From Viridothelium virens (taxonomy: Eukaryota; Ascomycota; Dothideomycetes; Trypetheliales; Trypetheliaceae), in NCBI GenBank assembly GCA_010094025.1, contig ML991780.1, forward strand, positions 434,001 through 498,000: a stretch of 64,000 nucleotides of DNA. The letters run 5' to 3'. The notes below the pieces were generated by a model. That model did not search any database. It was not told where the DNA came from and saw nothing but the letters and a program-made list of their open reading frames with translations. Below are positions 42,163 to 52,964 of the stretch, in pieces; position 1 is the first letter of the stretch; each line of letters starts with the position of its first letter. The translations under genes and the position numbers were made by a program.

Positions 42163-45100
42163 CTAAACAGCCTGATACGTCCCACTCATCAACTTCCTCG
42201 CCCCCTCCACCTCCTTCCAGTTGCCCCTCGGCGTCGCCGGCCCCGCCGTCGTCCCCTCCTCATCTGCAAACGGATCCTCCTCCTTAGCCATCCCCTGCTC
42301 GAACCTCGTCACACTCAACCCACTGCCCACCGCCGACGCCGCCGCCCCACCCACCTCCCACCGCGCCTCCACATGGCCCGGCTTGCCCTCCACCCCATCC
42401 ATCGCAAACCGCGCCAGCAGCTTCTGCGGCGCCGCGTCGGCCGCCAACGTCACGTCGCCGAGGCGCCAATAGATGAGCGACTTTTCGCGGGAGAAGGTGC
42501 CGACGGGCTTGGACTGGCAGGAGGTCGGCTTCGTGCCGGGCTCGAGGTGGATGATCATGACGACGTTGCTCAGCGACACGGTCTTCGGCTTGGCCTCGGT
42601 GGTGTCAGCTCCGGTCTCGGTGTCGCGATCGGTGTCGGTGGCGTGCGCTAGGAACGCTGGGTTGAGCGAGTAGCTGAGGATGACGGAGGTTTGGGTGGCT
42701 TCGCATTTCCAGGCGGGCGTGAGTAGGAGTGGGGCGTGGGTGCCGGGGTCGGTGTCGTCGAGGTGGAGCTGGTATTTGAAGGCTACGGATGTTTTGGTGA
42801 TGCTGGATAGATTGACGGTGTATTCGCCGGGCTTTTCTGGGATGTTCTCAATGAAGGTTGGATTCGGCGCAACCTTTTCAAGGACGGGGAAATTTTCGAG
42901 GCGGATGGTTTCACTGCCAAATTGGGCGGGAGCGGAGAGGTCTGTAGGGTTGTAGGCGAGGGCCAGTTCGCCGATGACGACGGCTTTGTTGATGGAGTTG
43001 TTTTCGAACCAGACGTTGACGGTTTCGACGATGCTGGAATTTAAGCCAGGGGAGAGGAGTTCAGGATGCTTGACAGTGGCACTGCGAGAACTTAGAGCGG
43101 AGCGCTGTGAGCGGATAGACTGTGTGTCGGAGGCGGCGTGATCATCGCCGAGCATACCCGTCCGATGACCCAGTCTTGGTAGAGATAGGGGAGTACTACT
43201 CCCAAGAACAGGTGCTGTCGTCGCCCGAGCCGCGATGGAAGGGGCTGACTCTAGCGATGCAGTGCTATCTTTTGGGGTGTGAGAAGGAGGTGGGCCAGGA
43301 GGAGGCTCAAACGCTTGGGCAGTATCGGCTGGAGAGCCAAATGATGATGCAGTATCCGTGGAAGGCCCAAATGCTTGAGCAATGTCAGCTGGAGTACCGA
43401 AAGCGGGCGGAGGGCCTGGAGGAGGCTCAAATTCCTGCGATGGGCTCGCCAGCTTAGCTGCTTCAGCCGTCACGTTCTCCGTCGGGGGCACGAGTCGGGG
43501 CGATGATGGCAAAGAAGTGGAAGTTTGTACAGGTGTTTCGCCGCCTAGACCTGGAATAGTAAGAGATTGGGAATCTGGAATAAACATGGTATTGCGGACA
43601 TCCGATCGATCTCGCCGGCCGCGTACAGTACCCGGCTTTTTCATTGGAAAGGTAGACTATAGATGTTAGCTTCTTTATTCTGCCAGTGAGGGATTCTTCA
43701 CGTACAGCTCGTAATGTATTTGCGACATTTGCTAGTGCTGCATCGCCACCTTCTTCCTGTATTGGCGCGTTCCTGATATCAACTTTGAATTGAGATGCGG
43801 GAGCTTCGTCAGATCTACACAAAGCTTTAGCATGAAAACAATGGGCCGGGTTCTGTGATGCTCACGCAGCAGCTTCTTGCTGGGCTTGACTTATTGCGTC
43901 AAAGTGGGCTGGAGGCACTGTAAAACCTTCCGCATCTTTTTGAGGCTTGAGACGTCTTAGTATTGAAGCCACGAACGTCAGTGAGCGGGTAAGCTGACCT
44001 CATTTTCCTGTGCCTTATTGCTTGGTTGCAAGGGTTCCTGCAATTGATTTATAGCCGATGCGCTGGCTCCATCATTAAAGGAAGGTTGGCCTTGAGATTC
44101 CCCAGCAGTACCATTAATACCAGCAGTGGTAGTCTCGACCTCTTCAGACTGAGGTGGCAACGTGTCTTCTTCTTGCAATGAGGACTGAGCACGGTTGCTT
44201 ACGGGCTCCTCTTGAGTGGGCGCTAACGATGACGAAGTCTGTTGCTTTGATCGGCTACGACCACCAAGGGAGCTAAACGGCGACCTCGATTTCTCCTTTC
44301 TCTCGGGTGATTGAGATTCGTGGCCAAGCGGCATCATGCTGTTCCGCTTACTTCGATTCAATACCGTACCGAATCGCCTAAGGCCTTTTAATCGACTTGG
44401 CGTTTTTTGCTCCTGTACTTCTCGAATGTTAGCCTTCCATTTCCTGTACTGCACATAGCGCGACCTACTTGAGCCTGATCGGCTAGATCCATCATCATTA
44501 CCAGTAGAAGCAGTAGGTGCAAGGGTTTCCTGTGGTATGGGAGGTACTGGCGGAGCGGTGCTCGCAGTTGGCACAACGGATCCAGTGGTTGAAGGTCGAC
44601 TCCTAGTCCGCTCTATCCTTGGCTGGCCACGAGTCGTACGAAGCGCCCATGTTTTGATCTCATCTGCAGTCTCAATACTAAGGATTCCGTTCAGGCAATT
44701 CTCTGTTGATTGTCGTACTCTCTCCACGTGGTCTACCTCGTGTGTTTGGAATTGCGTGAGGACGTCCCGCAAATGATTTAGTCTGCTCTCATCTACTTGT
44801 TGAAGACTCTCGAAAACGAACGGTGCCTGCGAATCCCATTGCAATCTCGCACTGTCCGCTTCCTGAGCAGCGTTTGCAACTTTCTGCGCCGAGGCTTTCT
44901 GACCCTGTGAGTTCAGCTTATCCGATTTCTTTTGAGCGGCATCGAGCTCTTTTGCTATTGAACCCAGGTTTCCCTGTATTGTTGACATTTGCTGGAGTTC
45001 CCGATTGGACGTTTGGAAGTCTCGTAGGGGTCGTTCAACGTCAGCTTCTATCCTTTGCGCCAACGTCTGGTGTGAATCGGACAGAGTCTCGGTTGCGCTG

Positions 45101-45516
45101 ACAATCCTTTGCCATGGTCCTGCAAAGATTCTGGTCCTGTCAGTTCTTGATGCTTCTCAAAGTTTGGGCTCGCAGATACCCACCCTAGGTCGGACGACTC
45201 GCCCGGAGGCGTCAGTCGCGACAGTCTCCTCAGACCTGATGCATAAGCTTCTTCCACTCGCCGACGTTCCTAGCTTGTATGAGTGCTGTGTGACGCGCCA
45301 CTTCCTCCAGATGACGTACTTTTAGCCAGTCCGCGATCTCTAGATTGAGGCGGCCGACGTGCTTGACGCGATCATTAAGTGTATCAACAGCTTGCGCAGG
45401 CTGTAAATTCTCCTGAGCCTTGTTAGCAAGGGTCTAGCTGCTTCGAAGCTCCGCAGAGCTTCCGCGAACGCTTGGCTTACCAGCATTGCTGGATACTCCT
45501 GCCGTGACAACTCCAT
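42163..45516 (-). CDS. SYP1: Endocytic adaptor Syp1, F-BAR plus mu-homology domain
   Basis: Seven exons (45516-45481, 45418-45320, 45269-45184, 45136-43999, 43945-43866, 43814-43706, 43656-42163) splice to 1,013 residues. The F-BAR part begins MELSRQEYPAML, then IADWLKERRRVEEAYASGLR, LTPPGESSDLG and AQRIEADVERPLRDFQTSNR, and binds curved plasma membrane at early endocytic sites. A long disordered, SH3-ligand-rich middle follows, with KKPGTVRGRRDRSDVRNTMF conserved. The C-terminal muHD (VETVNVWFENNSINKAVVIG to the end) binds cargo and Eps15-type proteins. The third intron needs the GACAG acceptor at 45137 to keep frame; the next CAG, 17 nt downstream, would break it. Intron 4 has a textbook TACTAAG branch site. 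It is divergent from the kinase gene. Confidence 0.92.
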
Positions 45517-46052
45517 GCTGAAATTAAGTTATCCAGATGATTCAAAAGACACAATGAGAGTAAGGAAGAGTATGTACAGCAGACGTGTTTCAGTCCATGT
45601 GGCGTAGTAAAAGCTATGATGCAGGGATTCGGACGGCGGATGAGGAAAGAATTTAGTCTGTTGCGGCCTGGAGGATCCTTCATCGTGACCCTCATTTTAC
45701 GAAGCTACGATGCCACCACCGACTGGAAAGCTGCTGCTGGAACTGCAAAAGCGCAGCAATGGATGACTGATCTAGAAGGCGTCAGTGAAGAGGGAGATTG
45801 CTGTGTAATCTGTGCCAGACTTCACCACCAGAACTCCTGACTTGGAGCTTCAACCACTCTGGCAATTCCTAACCAACGCATAATCCCTGTCTATTCGCAT
45901 GATGTCTTACATCCAGTCGTGGCACTCGTCAATTACCTTCTCAGATAGACTGGCTATAGTAGTCAAAATGCAGGTTTGAGACTTCCTTATTCAATGTCTT
46001 CATTGCACTTCAAATTTCTCCCGCCTAATTTTTAAACCCCCCAAACTCAAAA
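45517..46052. promoter_or_regulatory. Divergent promoter SYP1/kinase
   Basis: It is 536 bases between divergent starts. A 74-residue plus-strand frame (45616-45840) has no recognisable motif and sits inside this promoter, so I do not call it a gene. Confidence 0.4.
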
Positions 46053-47449
46053 ATGGCTCGGCAGCCTGACAGCTTAGCTTTACAGAACGAAACAGTTGGA
46101 ACAAGAAACCCCTGGTACGAGCCAGATAGAGGCGAAATCAAAAGCCAAAGTACTTGAAAAAGAAGCCTTCCGGAATGCATCATCTCGAGTGTGTCATGAC
46201 AGTCGCAACTAACGATGCCAGAGCTCATTTTATTTCTTAGGAAGATTACGATAAGCTCTGTGACATTTCTCTCCTGTCCCAAAATGACGCTGCAACAGAG
46301 CAATCAGCTCAATACCCATCGCCATCAGCCGACATCACCACCCTACCGCCATCCGAACTCCGGATAGGCAAATACACCAACGCCATCCACCACCGCTCCG
46401 GCCTCTTCTCCACGATCTACAAAGCCTTGAGTCCAGACGACCCGCCCGCCCTCGTCGCTCTCAAAGTCATCAATCCTTCGTCTGTACAGCCACCGCACGA
46501 CTGCCACCGCGAAGCGCGCCTCCTCCGGCTCGCCGCTTCCAACCACATCATCCCCCTCCTCACCACCTTCCCCCAACCCGGTGGTCTCCTCGTCCTCTCG
46601 TTCCCCTACATGCCCTATGACCTCCAAACCCTACTCCATCCCCCCGCATCTTCAATTGCCTCTTCCTCCTTACCAATTCTCAGCATCCCGCAACGCAAGT
46701 CCCTCATCCACGACCTCCTCTCCGCCCTCGCCCACCTCCACTCCCTCTCCCTCCTGCATCGCGACCTCAAACCGAGTAACATCCTGCTACGCTCGCCCGG
46801 CGGCCCCGCCGTCCTCGCCGACTTCGGCATCGCCCACCACCCCGCCGACCCATCCTCCGCCGCGACCGAGCCCGAGGGGAAGCTCGTCACCGATATCGGA
46901 ACGACGTGCTACCGCGCCCCGGAGCTGCTCTTCGGGTGCACCTGGTACGGCGCGGGCGTCGACCTGTGGGCGTTGGGATGCGTAGTTGCGGAGGTGCTGA
47001 CGTGGGGGGGCAGGCAGGTTGGGGCTGCGACACCAGCGGCCTCTCTTTCCGTGGCGTCTTCTTCGGGCGTTGCAGATTGGAGGGATGGCGGTGACGTGGA
47101 CGCTGACGCGGACGCCGGCGTAAACGCGAGCGTTGGGGACATGCGTGCGCACTGGCGCACTCATGGTACGCTGTTTACGAGCGGCGAGCTGGGGAGCGAT
47201 CTTGCGCTGTTGTTGAGTATCTTCCGGCACCTTGGGACGCCGTCGCCGGAGACGACATGGCCGGAAGCGCGGACGTTCCCGGATTGGGGGAAGATGGAGT
47301 TTTATGAATTTGAGGGGAAAGAGTGGGATGAGCTGCTGCCTGGCGTCGAAGAAGGGGCAAGGAATCTGGTGGGGAGACTGGTGCGGTTTGAGAGCGGGGA
47401 GCGGATGGGGGCGCGGGAAGCGCTCGAGCATATGTGGTTTGTGGAATGA
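46053..47449 (+). CDS. CMGC-type kinase, CSK1/CAK-like
   Basis: The kinase core is certain; the first exon is tentative. Exon 2 starts at 46241 after an ACTAACG branch site and TTCTTAG, and I join it to 46053-46094 (MARQPDSLALQNET), giving 416 residues. Kinase motifs are in order: a weak glycine loop YTNAIHHRSGLFSTIYKAL, VALKVIN (lysine), HREARLLRLA (alpha-C Glu), LLHRDLKPSNILL (catalytic loop), DFGIA, and GTTCYRAPELLFG (activation segment and APE). VDLWALGCVVAEVL follows. These fit the fungal Csk1/CDK-activating-kinase group. Between helices F and G lies an insert of about 55 residues rich in Ala, Ser and Asp. The glycine loop lacks the usual GxGxxG, as in some CAK-type kinases. Confidence 0.82.
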
Positions 47450-47867
47450 CGAGGAGAGGGAAGTGTGGAGGAGCACGAGGGCGGTTACAAGAAGAGTGAT
47501 ATGAGAGAGGGACAACCGTTGACAACTGAAAACAAGGACAGCATGAAGCTATACAGCCAAGACGGGTAAGCAAGATGGTTATATGGACTTCGTGGCTAGT
47601 TTTGATACATCATAGCTGCCAAATAAATAAAGCGCCGTGCGACTTGAACGAGCAAACCAAGCGTTAGCGGCAATGAACCGCAGTAGGCTGCAAGACCCGC
47701 TAAACCAAGCGCTAGAAGCATCAAAAGAGAGGGGGAGACAACTGTCAGAGGAGAACCCGTGTCCCCTCCCATCGCATACACCAGTATCGGCATAGACCGC
47801 AATACTGGCTCTCGCCCATCCACAGCGTCGACATGACGGTGTGGAGTCGGACGCGACCCAAGGGCAT
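47450..47867. other. Intergenic, convergent 3' ends
   Basis: It lies between the kinase gene and the AN1 gene. I checked it for a tRNA-like fold and found none. It is probably 3' UTR. Confidence 0.4.
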
Positions 47868-48500
47868 CTATACACCCTTAATTGCCACCGTTCTCTCCGA
47901 ATTCAGCTTATCTGCATTTCGCTCATGACTTTCCTTCTTGCAATTCTCTAGCCCTTCGCATTTATGGTCTTCTAAAAGTCGGTGCTTGCCGCAGAAGTGG
48001 CCGTTGCAGAAGCCGCAGTCACCGACAATACGCTGAGCTTGGTCTTTGCAGTCCTTGAAGCTGCAACGAATCTTCTTGGTAGGCATACCGCCACGGATGG
48101 GCAGAGCGAGATGCAGAGTGGCGCTTGAGGCAATGTGGTGATCGGCGAGAGTTGATGTGGTGGAGCTTAGATGTTTGCCAGCGTAGACAAGGCGTAGGTC
48201 GTTGAGAGGAAGATTTGTTCGAAGAGCGAGAAGGGATTTGAGAGTCGCGATAGATGTGTTGGGTGGTATGGAAAGAGGAATTGCTGGACAGAAATAAGTC
48301 ATGGTACTGAAGGAGGTACCAGAGTGATGTTCATGGATTGAAGCCGCTTAAGTCACGTAGGGTGATTGATGCATGTGATTCCGGAAGTAGTAATGACTGA
48401 AGTACTCACTTTGACCAGCAATGTCTTTTACAAAGATCTGCATTGTTTCTTCTGGCTCTGATGAGACGGACGAGAGGGAGGAGATGCTGTTCGAACGCAT
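47868..48500 (-). CDS. Ubiquitin-like/AN1 zinc-finger protein
   Basis: Exons 48500-48410 and 48283-47868 encode 168 residues. After a 19-residue Ser-rich lead comes a ubiquitin-like domain (residues 20-96) that begins MQIFVKDIAGQTIPLSIPPN, keeps LRLVYAGKHLS and ends LHLALPIRGG. Directly after it, MPTKKIRC opens an AN1 zinc finger (about 102-143) with the expected ligands: CSFKDC, CGFCNGHFCGKH and HKCEGLENC. The tail is basic. AN1/ubiquitin-like proteins act with Cdc48 and the proteasome in stress-linked protein quality control; the precise partner here is inference. The RGG-Met junction resembles processed ubiquitin fusions. The 126-nt intron splits Thr of GQ-TIPLS. Translation could also start at Met20, the ubiquitin-type start. 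Confidence 0.9.
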
Positions 48501-49653
48501 GATGTAAGACTTATGTGAGTGGATTGAAGTGGTAACGAAGTCGACCCGAAAAAGCAAGATCAGACAGTGATGTATCAGAGGTGAAGTGGTATCGTGGATG
48601 AATGAGGAAGTCAGAGATGGTGATGATGATTGTTTCAGGAAAGGGAAGGAGTCAAGAGCACAGATGAGTTCGGGATCAAGCAAGGCTTAGGCTTAGGCTT
48701 AAGCTGAGTAAGAAGGTCAGGTTGCGTTGCGTATGTGGAGGTTATAGGTTAGGTTGGCGCCGGATGCTGGGTGAGGCGGCATCGAAGGCTCGCGAAGCCC
48801 ATCACCCCATCATGGTCGTGGCGTTTTGGCGCTTTGGCGCTTTGACTGAAGGGTCAAGGGTCCCAACTTTGTGCCTTGCTTGACATTACCACTCACCGTC
48901 AGACACGCACCCGCCTGACCAGGGCACGCTTTTCGTCTCGCCATTGCCGCGCGGTGAGGCCGCAATATTGGTGTCGCTTGGCGCCGTGGGATGCGGTTTC
49001 GATGGTCAGCAGTACAGTACTGCGAGTTTGCAGCGCTGACATTGCGTCTCTTCCGTCAAAGCATCCAAGCACGATGGCCGCGATCCGGCATGTGGACCGA
49101 TGAAGGACCTCAGCACCTCAGGATGCAAGGCCGGAAATAATTATGCAGGCCTCGGGGTGGATGGGATGCTCGCCGATTCCGGCGGCAAGAGGTACAGTAG
49201 TTTCTGGGACCGAGGCGGCCTGGTGCGAGGCTGCATACGGAGTACGTTCGCATTGCATCAGACGGAAGCTCATCACCGCATCAGGGTAGATGCAGATGCC
49301 TCCGGACTGCCAGGTCACCCAGGTCACCCAGGTCGTGTGCGCGCCTACGCACGGGCCCGGCACCTTGCAGCGGGACGAAGCGATGCAGCATGACAGCACC
49401 TGCAGCGGCTTGCCACCTTTCCACAACCGGCAACTCCTGCCTCTTTCCAGATGAGCTGCCTCCAGATATGCACCGATATGGCTGCTCAGCACCTGCATTT
49501 TTCTGTTGCACAACATTCCATTGAATTTTACTAACTTTGTGTGACATGAAACTCCCACCGTCGTTAGACAAGGCGCGCCCAGAGGGTATCGCTTATGTAA
49601 ATGCAAATACGCACAAAGAAGAAGCAACAAGAGGATCAGGAGTTTCATCTGCA
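48501..49653. other. 1.15-kb intergenic region with short repeats
   Basis: It includes the promoter of the AN1 gene. Short tandem words occur: TTAGGC three times near 48690, a ggcgctttggcgctttg duplication near 48830, and ggtcaccca twice near 49315. A 97-residue plus frame (49100-49393) and a minus frame (49118-49654) overlap each other and show no motif. I see no supported gene. Confidence 0.45.
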
Positions 49654-50880
49654 TCAGTCAACATAGACGTGCCACCCATATTCGCGGCCGAACCATTTCC
49701 TCGCTAATCTCCCACCGCTCTCGGTCGGCTGGCTGAATGCGACCTGGTCCTTGGGTATCTTCATCCCATACAGGAAATTTTCCGCCGCGCAATCCAATAA
49801 CGCCGTTGCAACCCCCTCGTTTCGATGCGCCTTTGAGGTCCAAATCCTCGAAATGCCTAGCAGTGCCGAATCCGTGTCTCTGCTCACCGCAATTGCAGAG
49901 CCTTTTGCCTGTGGAGCTTGTAATATCTGTGTCTTCTCGTCTAGCTTGACCACCTTGTGCGACTTCGATATATTTTCAGCGAGACACACCCCCACGCATT
50001 TCTTGTTCCTTAGAAGTAGGTACAACTTGAAGCGATCGCGTTCGGCCTTTCCATTAGTGGAGTCAAAGACGTGGACAGGCCGATCCTCGTCCTCGCTTAG
50101 GCTATCTGTCATTCTCCGTTTCCTAGTCTTCTCCGATTGCGGGCCCCAGAGATCTTGCTCCCGAAGATTGACAGAGCCTAGTTCTCCATTGGCAATTTGA
50201 AGAACTTCTTGAGCTTGGTTCCGCATGACTTTTGGATCCGACCGTGAAACAGCAACAACGTGTTGCAACTGCCCAATTTCAGCAATCTTACGGGTCCGCG
50301 ATGCGTCTGTAAAGGCTTTGGACACGACTATCCCGTCGTTGTTTCTTTTATGGAAGATCTCGTGCGCTGCAATGTCATCGCTATTTGATGGAATATACCC
50401 CATTCCACACTCTCGGCAAGTCCTGTGTTTTTCCCCGCCCAAGTCTATTTGCATCTGAACGAGACGCTTTTTCGGTTCTGTCGTCGGCTTCTTTCGCCTA
50501 TTTCCACTTGTTTCTCGGAGAGGTTCCTTGGAGAACATTTTGCTGGCACTTGAAGGTAGACTATCCATCGTTGAAGGTGGATTCTGGCTTCGAGAAGGTT
50601 GTAAAGAGGGAGGTGAAGAGGGCGGCGTGTCAACATCTGAAGACCCGCGAGAGAAATCATCGTTGAGGGGTGGACTAGATGGCACGGTCGAGGAGCTCCG
50701 CTGAGGGGTTACATGATTCTCGTCCCTTGCTCTCGTCTTTTCTTTATCATGTTGAGTCGCATGACTGCGTCTCCGCTTCGCCGGCCGCTCAGTGTGTCTA
50801 TGCCGAGCGGACTCAGCGTGACTATATCGAGCCGATGAGTGTCGTGGTGATTGTCGTTTAGAGCGCGTGTATGTCCTCAT
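49654..50880 (-). CDS. ECO1: Cohesin acetyltransferase Eco1
   Basis: This single exon encodes 408 residues from the ATG at 50880 (MRTYTRSKRQ); the frame runs further upstream but with hydrophobic, non-conserved codons. Eco1 acetylates Smc3 during S phase to lock sister-chromatid cohesion. A disordered Arg/Ser-rich N-terminus leads to a C2H2-type zinc finger (residues 155-177: CRECGMGY ... HEIFH). The acetyltransferase domain ends the protein: ALLGISRIWTSKAHRNEGVA, TALLDCAAENFLYG, then VAFSQPTESGGRLARKWFG and YGWHVYVD. All are diagnostic for Eco1/ESCO. A Q-M-Q-I stretch just before the finger occupies the place of the PCNA-binding motif in yeast Eco1, but is weak. It is head to head with ASF1. 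Confidence 0.95.
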   Translation of the reverse strand: MRTYTRSKRQSPRHSSARYSHAESARHRHTERPAKRRRSHATQHDKEKTRARDENHVTPQRSSSTVPSSPPLNDDFSRGSSDVDTPPSSPPSLQPSRSQNPPSTMDSLPSSASKMFSKEPLRETSGNRRKKPTTEPKKRLVQMQIDLGGEKHRTCRECGMGYIPSNSDDIAAHEIFHKRNNDGIVVSKAFTDASRTRKIAEIGQLQHVVAVSRSDPKVMRNQAQEVLQIANGELGSVNLREQDLWGPQSEKTRKRRMTDSLSEDEDRPVHVFDSTNGKAERDRFKLYLLLRNKKCVGVCLAENISKSHKVVKLDEKTQILQAPQAKGSAIAVSRDTDSALLGISRIWTSKAHRNEGVATALLDCAAENFLYGMKIPKDQVAFSQPTESGGRLARKWFGREYGWHVYVD

Positions 50881-51743
50881 TAGGGGAATAGCGGTAAAGC
50901 AGGTGGTGAAGCAGGTAGACCATATAATGCTCAGAAAGAAGATGTATTCACACATAAACTGTCGTCCGATTGTTGTTAAGCAAATCGTCTGGTGCCTTAG
51001 TACACCTGGCACTCCCGATTGAGTGTGGACCACGTATGACTCCTACAACGCCTCCAAGTCTGATTAGTAGACCAAGTGTGACTTCTACAGTACTGCCAGG
51101 TCGAGATGTGAGGATTGTCTGAGTTGTTGCGTGCAGAAGCTCGAAACAGCGGGTAGCAGAGCAAGCAGAGGCCCACGTCAATGGCAAGGATAGCAACTGA
51201 GGCCAGACAGAAGCACATGAGCGCGTAGGGAGCGGCGAATCTGTAGAATATCCCGGTCAGCCTTTTGAAGAGTCTGATCGGTGAGATTGTTGCCCTACTA
51301 AATACGCAGCGTCTTCCGCGCGTTCAGTATTGAAGGAATAAGTGCAATACTGGAGTCCGAAGAGTTGTGCACAGAGCCTGCTTGAGAGCCGCAGAGAACG
51401 TATGTATAAGAAGGAAGATTATGGATAGTAATACAACTTTGAGACGAAAACAAGAGAGGAAGAAAAGTGAGGATGGCCCTCGTTTCTAGGTCGCGGTAAT
51501 TTTTAGTCCGGATCGCGAAGACGTGGTGTTGTGTTGACAAGATCGGCGGTTACGTCGCCGGAAGACGCGTGCGCGTGGGAGGCGCGACCTGTGGTGCCTC
51601 CCGCAATCATTCACATTCATAGGTATACAGTACCTAAAGCCTGCTCCACCATCCTCTACCTCCTGCCCACAACGCCTCTCCAGCTCGTCAAGCGTGACGA
51701 AATACTTTACATACTTTGAAAACATCCACAACTATTCGCCAAA
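50881..51743. promoter_or_regulatory. Divergent promoter ECO1/ASF1
   Basis: It is 863 bases between two S-phase genes. It includes an imperfect direct duplication of about 30 bases at 51009-51100 (a gtgtggaccacgtatgactc copy and a gaccaagtgtgacttctac copy). No coding frame is supported. Confidence 0.45.
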
Positions 51744-52895
51744 ATGTCCGTTGTATCCGTTTTAAACGTAGCGGTGCTCAATAATCCCGCACACTTTACG
51801 GCGCCGTACGAATTTGAAATCACATTTGAATGCCTTGAGCCATTGCAGAAGGGTATACACCTTTCCCCAACCTCTGACTCCAAGCCATCGCTAACATTTT
51901 CATGGACCTGGAATGGAAGCTTACCTACGTTGGTTCTGCGACCTCGTAAGCTCCTCTTACCTTTTTGCTTCAAGTCTCACATTTCTCACCATCCCCCCAG
52001 GTCCGAACACGACCAAGAGCTTGACTCCCTCCTCGTGGGTCCCGTCCCAGTTGGCACCAATAAATTCCTCTTCGAAGCCGACCCGCCGAATCTCTCCCGC
52101 ATTCCAAGCGCTGAAATACTGGGCGTCACTGTTATCCTGCTCACCTGCAGCTACGACGGACGCGAGTTTATTCGTGTTGGCTATTACGTTAACAACGAAT
52201 ACACAGAAGACGCATTGAATGCTGAGCCACCCAGCAAGCCAATTGTAGAGAAGGTGCGGAGGAACATCCTTGCTGAAAAACCTAGAGTAACGAGGTTTGC
52301 TATTAAGTGGTACGTGCTCCATCCGAGTTTAAGTCACTTACCCACGATCTCTTATGCAGCTATAAATCATGGAATAAATCATGGAATAACTCATTCGCGG
52401 CACAGGGACACCGAGGAATCTGCTCCAGCCGAGTTCCCACCTGAGCAACCCGAAGCAGACACCGCCGAGGACGACGCTGCTGCCTATGGTGCTGAAGAAG
52501 AGGAAGAAATGGCTGCAGAAGAAGTTGAGGCAGAGGGTGGACCTGCCGCTAAAGCGGAAGGCGAAGATGCTGAGATGGGTGGCACTGATGAAGCCCCGAC
52601 CCTTGTAACTGTCAAGGACGCCAAGGCTGAGAATGAGAACGAAGGCGAGGAAGAAGGTGATGATAATGACGATGCGAAGAGTGAGGACATCGAGAATGAG
52701 AGCGAGGATGACGATGATGACGATGAGGAAGCAGAGGAAGAGGGTGAGGGTGAGGGCGAAGGCGAGGCCGACGAGGAAATGGACATGGGTGAAGACGCAC
52801 CGAGCAAGACTTCAGAGGGACAGTCGCAGCAGGAGCAGGCTAGTGAGCCGATTGATGGACAGCAGCGCAGTACGGCAGATGTTATGGTGCATTGA
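51744..52895 (+). CDS. ASF1: Histone H3-H4 chaperone Asf1
   Basis: The core is unmistakable: [68 protein letters not shown], then [40 protein letters not shown] and [15 protein letters not shown]. Asf1 hands H3-H4 to CAF-1 and HIR during replication and transcription. The last 150 residues are a strongly acidic tail. My exons are 51744-51852, 51885-51945, 52001-52309 and 52406-52895 (322 residues). The first junction is problematic: the only AG acceptor that keeps frame gives a 32-nt intron and adds AIANIFM before DLEW (see findings). The third intron (96 nt) is in frame and stop-free, so its retention would add 32 residues. Confidence 0.93.
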   Translation: MSVVSVLNVAVLNNPAHFTAPYEFEITFECLEPLQKGIHLSPTSDSKPSLTFSWTWNGSLPTLVLRPRKLLLPFCFKSHISHHPPRSEHDQELDSLLVGPVPVGTNKFLFEADPPNLSRIPSAEILGVTVILLTCSYDGREFIRVGYYVNNEYTEDALNAEPPSKPIVEKVRRNILAEKPRVTRFAIKWYVLHPSLSHLPTISYAAINHGINHGITHSRHRDTEESAPAEFPPEQPEADTAEDDAAAYGAEEEEEMAAEEVEAEGGPAAKAEGEDAEMGGTDEAPTLVTVKDAKAENENEGEEEGDDNDDAKSEDIENESEDDDDDDEEAEEEGEGEGEGEADEEMDMGEDAPSKTSEGQSQQEQASEPIDGQQRSTADVMVH

Positions 52896-52964
52896 TTTCA
52901 TATTTGATATCCTGTTTGGCTGACGACTGTTACGCAAACTCTAGAGGACTCGGGGGCTACAACC

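Noticed and set aside
45616-45840. 74-residue plus-strand frame in the SYP1/kinase promoter
   Set aside because: There is no motif or splice support, and it occupies a divergent promoter.
47600-47870. Possible tRNA-like or structured RNA downstream of the kinase gene
   Set aside because: I could not build an acceptor stem with a matching T-loop; it is more likely 3' UTR.
48680-48710. Telomere-like TTAGGC repeats
   Set aside because: There are only three copies, the unit differs from the usual fungal TTAGGG, and dense housekeeping genes lie on both sides.
49100-49654. Overlapping small frames on both strands before ECO1
   Set aside because: They have no recognisable domain and overlap each other; composition is that of intergenic sequence.
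52484-52807. Minus-strand serine-rich frame
   Set aside because: It mirrors the GAG/GAC-rich acidic tail of ASF1.
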